From positions 558,001 to 622,000 of the forward strand of contig CAXYBK010000003.1 in assembly GCA_964275345.1 (NCBI GenBank): 64,000 nucleotides of DNA, in the 5' to 3' direction. The position numbers and the translations under genes are program-made. The stretch comes from MED-G78 sp964275345 (GTDB lineage: Bacteria > Pseudomonadota > Gammaproteobacteria > Magnimaribacterales > D2472). Under the pieces are notes generated by a model that was given only the letters and a program-made list of their open reading frames with translations, made no database searches and was not told the origin of the DNA. The first letter of the stretch is position 1. The number at the start of each line of letters is the position of its first letter. Positions 61,636 through 64,000 of the stretch are shown here, in pieces.

Positions 61636-62378
61636 AAATATTACTGACAAATGATGATGGATATGATGCCCCGAATATAAAAAATTTATTTAAAGCATTA
61701 TCAAAAAATCATGAGGTATGGATAGTTGCCCCAGCAAATAATTGCAGCGGGATGAGCGCAGCCATTTCTTTTTTAAAAGATACTGAAATAAAGAAGATTA
61801 ATGATTACACTTTTGCAGTAGATGGAACCCCAGCAGATTGCACTTATTTTGGTTTATTAAGCGTCTTAGGCTTTGAGCCTGATATGGTTGTAGCAGGAAT
61901 CAATCATGGCGCTAATCTTGGAAATGATGTTCTTTATTCTGGAACTGTAGGCGCTGCAGTTGGCGGAAGAGCTTTAAAATTCCCACCAGTTGCTATATCA
62001 GTAGCGTCCTATAATGCAATTGATCCAGATTATATTTCAAATAAATCTGCAGAAATTATAAATACAATTTTTGAAAATCCTGTCGATTTAGAAAATAAAG
62101 TTATAAATATCAATTTTCCTGATTTAATTAAATCTGAAGTTAAAGGGGTAAAGTTTACGAGACTTTCAAAAAGAGGCACTCCTGCTCAACCAGTTGAGAT
62201 ATCTTCCTCCAATGACTCAAAGACCTACAGATATAATTTACAAGGAGAGGCAATAAAAGAATCTTATCTTTCTGATGTTGAAGCAGTTCAAGCTGGATAC
62301 ATTTCACTATCGATCTTAGACTATAACTTGACCAAAGCAGAAGAGAATAATGATCTTATTAATATACTTTGCCAATGA
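61632..62378 (+). CDS. surE: 5'/3'-nucleotidase SurE
   Basis: SurE is a stationary-phase nucleotidase/exopolyphosphatase. It is 248 residues: MKILLTNDDGYDAPNIKNL (metal DD), VAPANNCSGMSAAISF, GTPADCTYFGL, VVAGINHGANLGNDVLYSGTVGAAVGGR. It overlaps ispDF by 4 bases and pcm by 4. truD, between ispF and surE in E. coli, is absent. Confidence 0.97.
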   Translation: MKILLTNDDGYDAPNIKNLFKALSKNHEVWIVAPANNCSGMSAAISFLKDTEIKKINDYTFAVDGTPADCTYFGLLSVLGFEPDMVVAGINHGANLGNDVLYSGTVGAAVGGRALKFPPVAISVASYNAIDPDYISNKSAEIINTIFENPVDLENKVININFPDLIKSEVKGVKFTRLSKRGTPAQPVEISSSNDSKTYRYNLQGEAIKESYLSDVEAVQAGYISLSILDYNLTKAEENNDLINILCQ

Positions 62379-63052
62379 GTAATTCCGGATTTACTTTTAG
62401 GCGAGTTCGCGAAGAGATGATAGAAAACTTGCTTGAAATGGGCATAAAAGATTTTAGAGTTCTCGATGCTATGGCTCAGATCCCAAGGCATATTTTTATA
62501 GACGAAGCTCTCAGATCACGAGCTTACGAGAATAGATCATTAACTATTGGTTATCAGCAAACAATATCTCAACCATATATTGTCGCTAAAATGACTGAGC
62601 TATTGATAGCTCATACTAGCGGAAGAGGACATATATTTAAAAATATCCTTGAATTAGGTTCTGGATGTGGATATCAATCAGCTGTTTTGTCTTATTTCTC
62701 AGAAGAGGTTAATGCAATAGAAAGAATCAAGCCTTTGGTAAGTAAGTCTAGAGAAAATCTAAGCGAGCTTAAAATATTTAATGTTGTAGTGAAGCATGGA
62801 GATGGATATCAAGACTGGGATAATAAAAAACAATATGAAGGCATAATTTGTGCTGCTGCGCCTCGAGCATTTCCAGAAGAATTGCTTAATTGCTCCTTAG
62901 AAAACTCTAAAATAGTCATGCCTATTGGAGACTCTAAAGAGCAAAAGCTGCTTGTAGTAACTAAAACAAATACTGGATTTGTCCAAGAGTTTCATGATGA
63001 GGTTGCATTTGTGCCTATGCTTCCAGGAAAATCTAATGATGGGAATAATTAA
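62375..63052 (+). CDS. pcm: Protein-L-isoaspartate O-methyltransferase
   Basis: Pcm repairs isoaspartyl residues using SAM. ATG 62375 (ATGA overlap with surE) gives 225 residues. Motifs: VLDAMAQIPRHIFIDEALRSRAYENRSLTIGYQQTISQPYIVAKMTELL, SAM loop ILELGSGCGYQSAVLSYF, VKHGDGYQDW and GIICAAAPRAFPEELL. It has a slightly longer N-terminus than E. coli (208). Order surE-pcm-nlpD is conserved. Confidence 0.96.
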   Translation: MSNSGFTFRRVREEMIENLLEMGIKDFRVLDAMAQIPRHIFIDEALRSRAYENRSLTIGYQQTISQPYIVAKMTELLIAHTSGRGHIFKNILELGSGCGYQSAVLSYFSEEVNAIERIKPLVSKSRENLSELKIFNVVVKHGDGYQDWDNKKQYEGIICAAAPRAFPEELLNCSLENSKIVMPIGDSKEQKLLVVTKTNTGFVQEFHDEVAFVPMLPGKSNDGNN

Positions 63053-63774
63053 TGAATGAAAGAATAAAGTTTGTATTAGCAGGCTTTTGTGTTGGTTTTG
63101 CAGAGCTTCTTCCTGGAATCTCAGGCTCTACTGTAGCAATATTTTTTGGTATTTATGAAAAAATTATCAAATCCTTAAGTTCAATAAGGCTTAAGAATAT
63201 AAGTTTTAATGTAAGTAAATTAAATCAAATATTTGCTCTTGATCTAATGATCCCATTTATTATTTCTATGATTATAAGCGTATTAGTTTTTTCTAAATTT
63301 ATCTTATTTTTACATAATGAATTTACATCAATTTTTAATGTCTTTCTTGGAATTATAATGATTGTTGGCGGTTATTTATTGGCTCATAAAGAAATTATTA
63401 AATTTAAACTGAAAACAACTTCACTATACATAATAGGTTTTATTGCAAGCTTTATACTTTCAACTCTAGCCATTGATTCTATTGATATAAGCTTTATTAA
63501 TCTAATATTTGCTGGCTTTGTAGCTTTTTCCTTTTTTCTTATTCCGGGGATTTCAGGAAGTGCCATTCTTCTAGTATTTGGACTTTATTCAACAATAATA
63601 GAATCTATAGCCAATTTTAATTTTACTGTTCTAGTCCCTTTTGCAATTGGTGCGTCAATTGCACTTTTAACTATGCCTAAATTAATTTTTTACCTCTTTG
63701 AGAATAATAGAGAATCTATAATTGTTCTTTTTGGTGGTTTAATTATTGGAACAGGTATTATTCTTATTTTTTAA
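63052..63774 (+). CDS. DUF368 membrane protein, PopT-type polyprenyl-phosphate transporter
   Basis: This 240-residue polytopic protein has about eight TM helices. Two re-entrant repeats carry LLPGISGSTVAIFFGIY (near 19-35) and LIPGISGSAILLVFGLY (near 163-179), the hallmark of DUF368. Members named PopT recycle undecaprenyl phosphate across the membrane, which would serve the MraY/MurG pathway encoded in this window. It is shorter than the usual 260-310 residues. Placed between pcm and nlpD, an unusual spot; the start overlaps the pcm stop and the nlpD ATG overlaps its stop. Confidence 0.9.
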   Translation: MNERIKFVLAGFCVGFAELLPGISGSTVAIFFGIYEKIIKSLSSIRLKNISFNVSKLNQIFALDLMIPFIISMIISVLVFSKFILFLHNEFTSIFNVFLGIIMIVGGYLLAHKEIIKFKLKTTSLYIIGFIASFILSTLAIDSIDISFINLIFAGFVAFSFFLIPGISGSAILLVFGLYSTIIESIANFNFTVLVPFAIGASIALLTMPKLIFYLFENNRESIIVLFGGLIIGTGIILIF

Positions 63775-64000
63775 TGAACAAAATTAGTTTAATAGCTTTA
63801 ATCAGCATAATAGTTTCATCATGTTCATCTTTAGAACAGTCTATAGATCAGCTTTATAAAGAAGTTAGATCAACCTCAGAATATACAGTAAAAAAAAATG
63901 AAACCTTGTGGTCTATAGCTTTAAAAAATAATACAAGTCCAACAAAGATAGCTATAAAAAATAATTTAGAAAAACCTTACGTGATATACCCAGGTCAAAA
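63774..64000 (+). CDS. nlpD: Lipoprotein NlpD with LysM domain, 5' part
   Basis: The right edge cuts this gene after about 75 codons. The N-terminus MNKISLIALISIIVSSCSS is a lipoprotein signal (lipobox VSSC, Cys17). A LysM motif follows: SEYTVKKNETLWSIALKNNTSPTKIAIKNNLEKPYVIYPGQ. In E. coli NlpD has LysM plus an inactive LytM domain that activates amidase AmiC at the septum, and follows pcm. The LytM part lies outside the window, so the name depends on synteny. Confidence 0.88.
   Translation, partial: MNKISLIALISIIVSSCSSLEQSIDQLYKEVRSTSEYTVKKNETLWSIALKNNTSPTKIAIKNNLEKPYVIYPGQ

Overview
The window is an AT-rich, extremely compact chromosome segment of a Gram-negative gammaproteobacterium. Gene order follows the gammaproteobacterial plan in every block: lolB-ispE-tRNA-Gln-prs-rplY-pth-ychF opposite hemA-prfA-prmC; mreBCD-yhdP; kdsD-lptA-lptB-rpoN; mlaC-ibaG-murA; degS opposite zapE; rplM-rpsI-petABC-sspA; lpoA opposite rsmI-rnpB; the mra/dcw cell-wall cluster; rpsF-rpsR-rplI-dnaB-alr; pyrG-kdsA-eno-ftsB-ispD/F-surE-pcm-nlpD. 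Low GC, overlapping stops and starts, divergent genes with almost no spacer and shortened proteins suggest a streamlined marine lineage of the SAR86 type. That placement is inference; no rRNA lies in the window. Apart from the rnpB locus, no stretch longer than about 150 bases lacks a gene. I saw no mobile element, prophage or CRISPR array.

Layout. 1-636: 3' part of pnp with three apparent frameshifts. 745-1261: two tandem small two-helix membrane proteins separated by a perfect terminator hairpin. 1356-6232: a minus-strand operon (lolB, ispE, tRNA-Gln, prs, rplY, pth, ychF) ending at tRNA-Met. 6210-11477: hemA, prfA, prmC, then an acyl-CoA ligase and MaoC hydratase pair. 11478-14634: gatCAB, minus strand. 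14716-20464: mreBCD and a YhdP-type AsmA protein. 20456-25207: kdsD, lptA, lptB, rpoN, mgtE, minus strand. 25253-29394: mlaC, ibaG, murA, degS (minus), zapE. 29465-33573: rplM, rpsI, petABC, sspA. 33560-35933: lpoA (minus), rsmI, RNase P RNA.

35955-51674 is the dcw cluster, driven from a promoter carrying three AAAGTGTGT boxes that resemble MraZ sites. Its order is mraZ-ftsZ-rsmH-ftsL-ftsI-murE-murF-mraY-murD-ftsW-murG-murC-ddl-ftsQ-ftsA. ftsZ has left its usual place after ftsA and sits second, directly behind mraZ. Several products are unusual: MurD lacks about 66 residues of its central domain and carries Arg in the P-loop; murG has a one-base frameshift; FtsI has SSQ instead of SSN; MurE has DNSR instead of DNPR; FtsQ has a lipobox-like N-terminus. 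51754-64000: ribosomal protein genes rpsF, rpsR and rplI, dnaB, alr, a diiron-carboxylate protein, pyrG, kdsA, eno, ftsB, a fused IspD-IspF enzyme, surE, pcm, a DUF368 (PopT-type) transporter and the start of nlpD.

Together the genes cover envelope building (peptidoglycan precursors and division, KDO and LPS transport, isoprenoid supply to the lipid carrier, phospholipid and lipoprotein transport), translation, and respiration through the cytochrome bc1 complex. No completely new system stands out. The most notable features are the rearranged and partly eroded dcw cluster with its MraZ-like operator, the Rieske gene whose only Tat-preserving start is AUA, and the small-membrane-protein pair.
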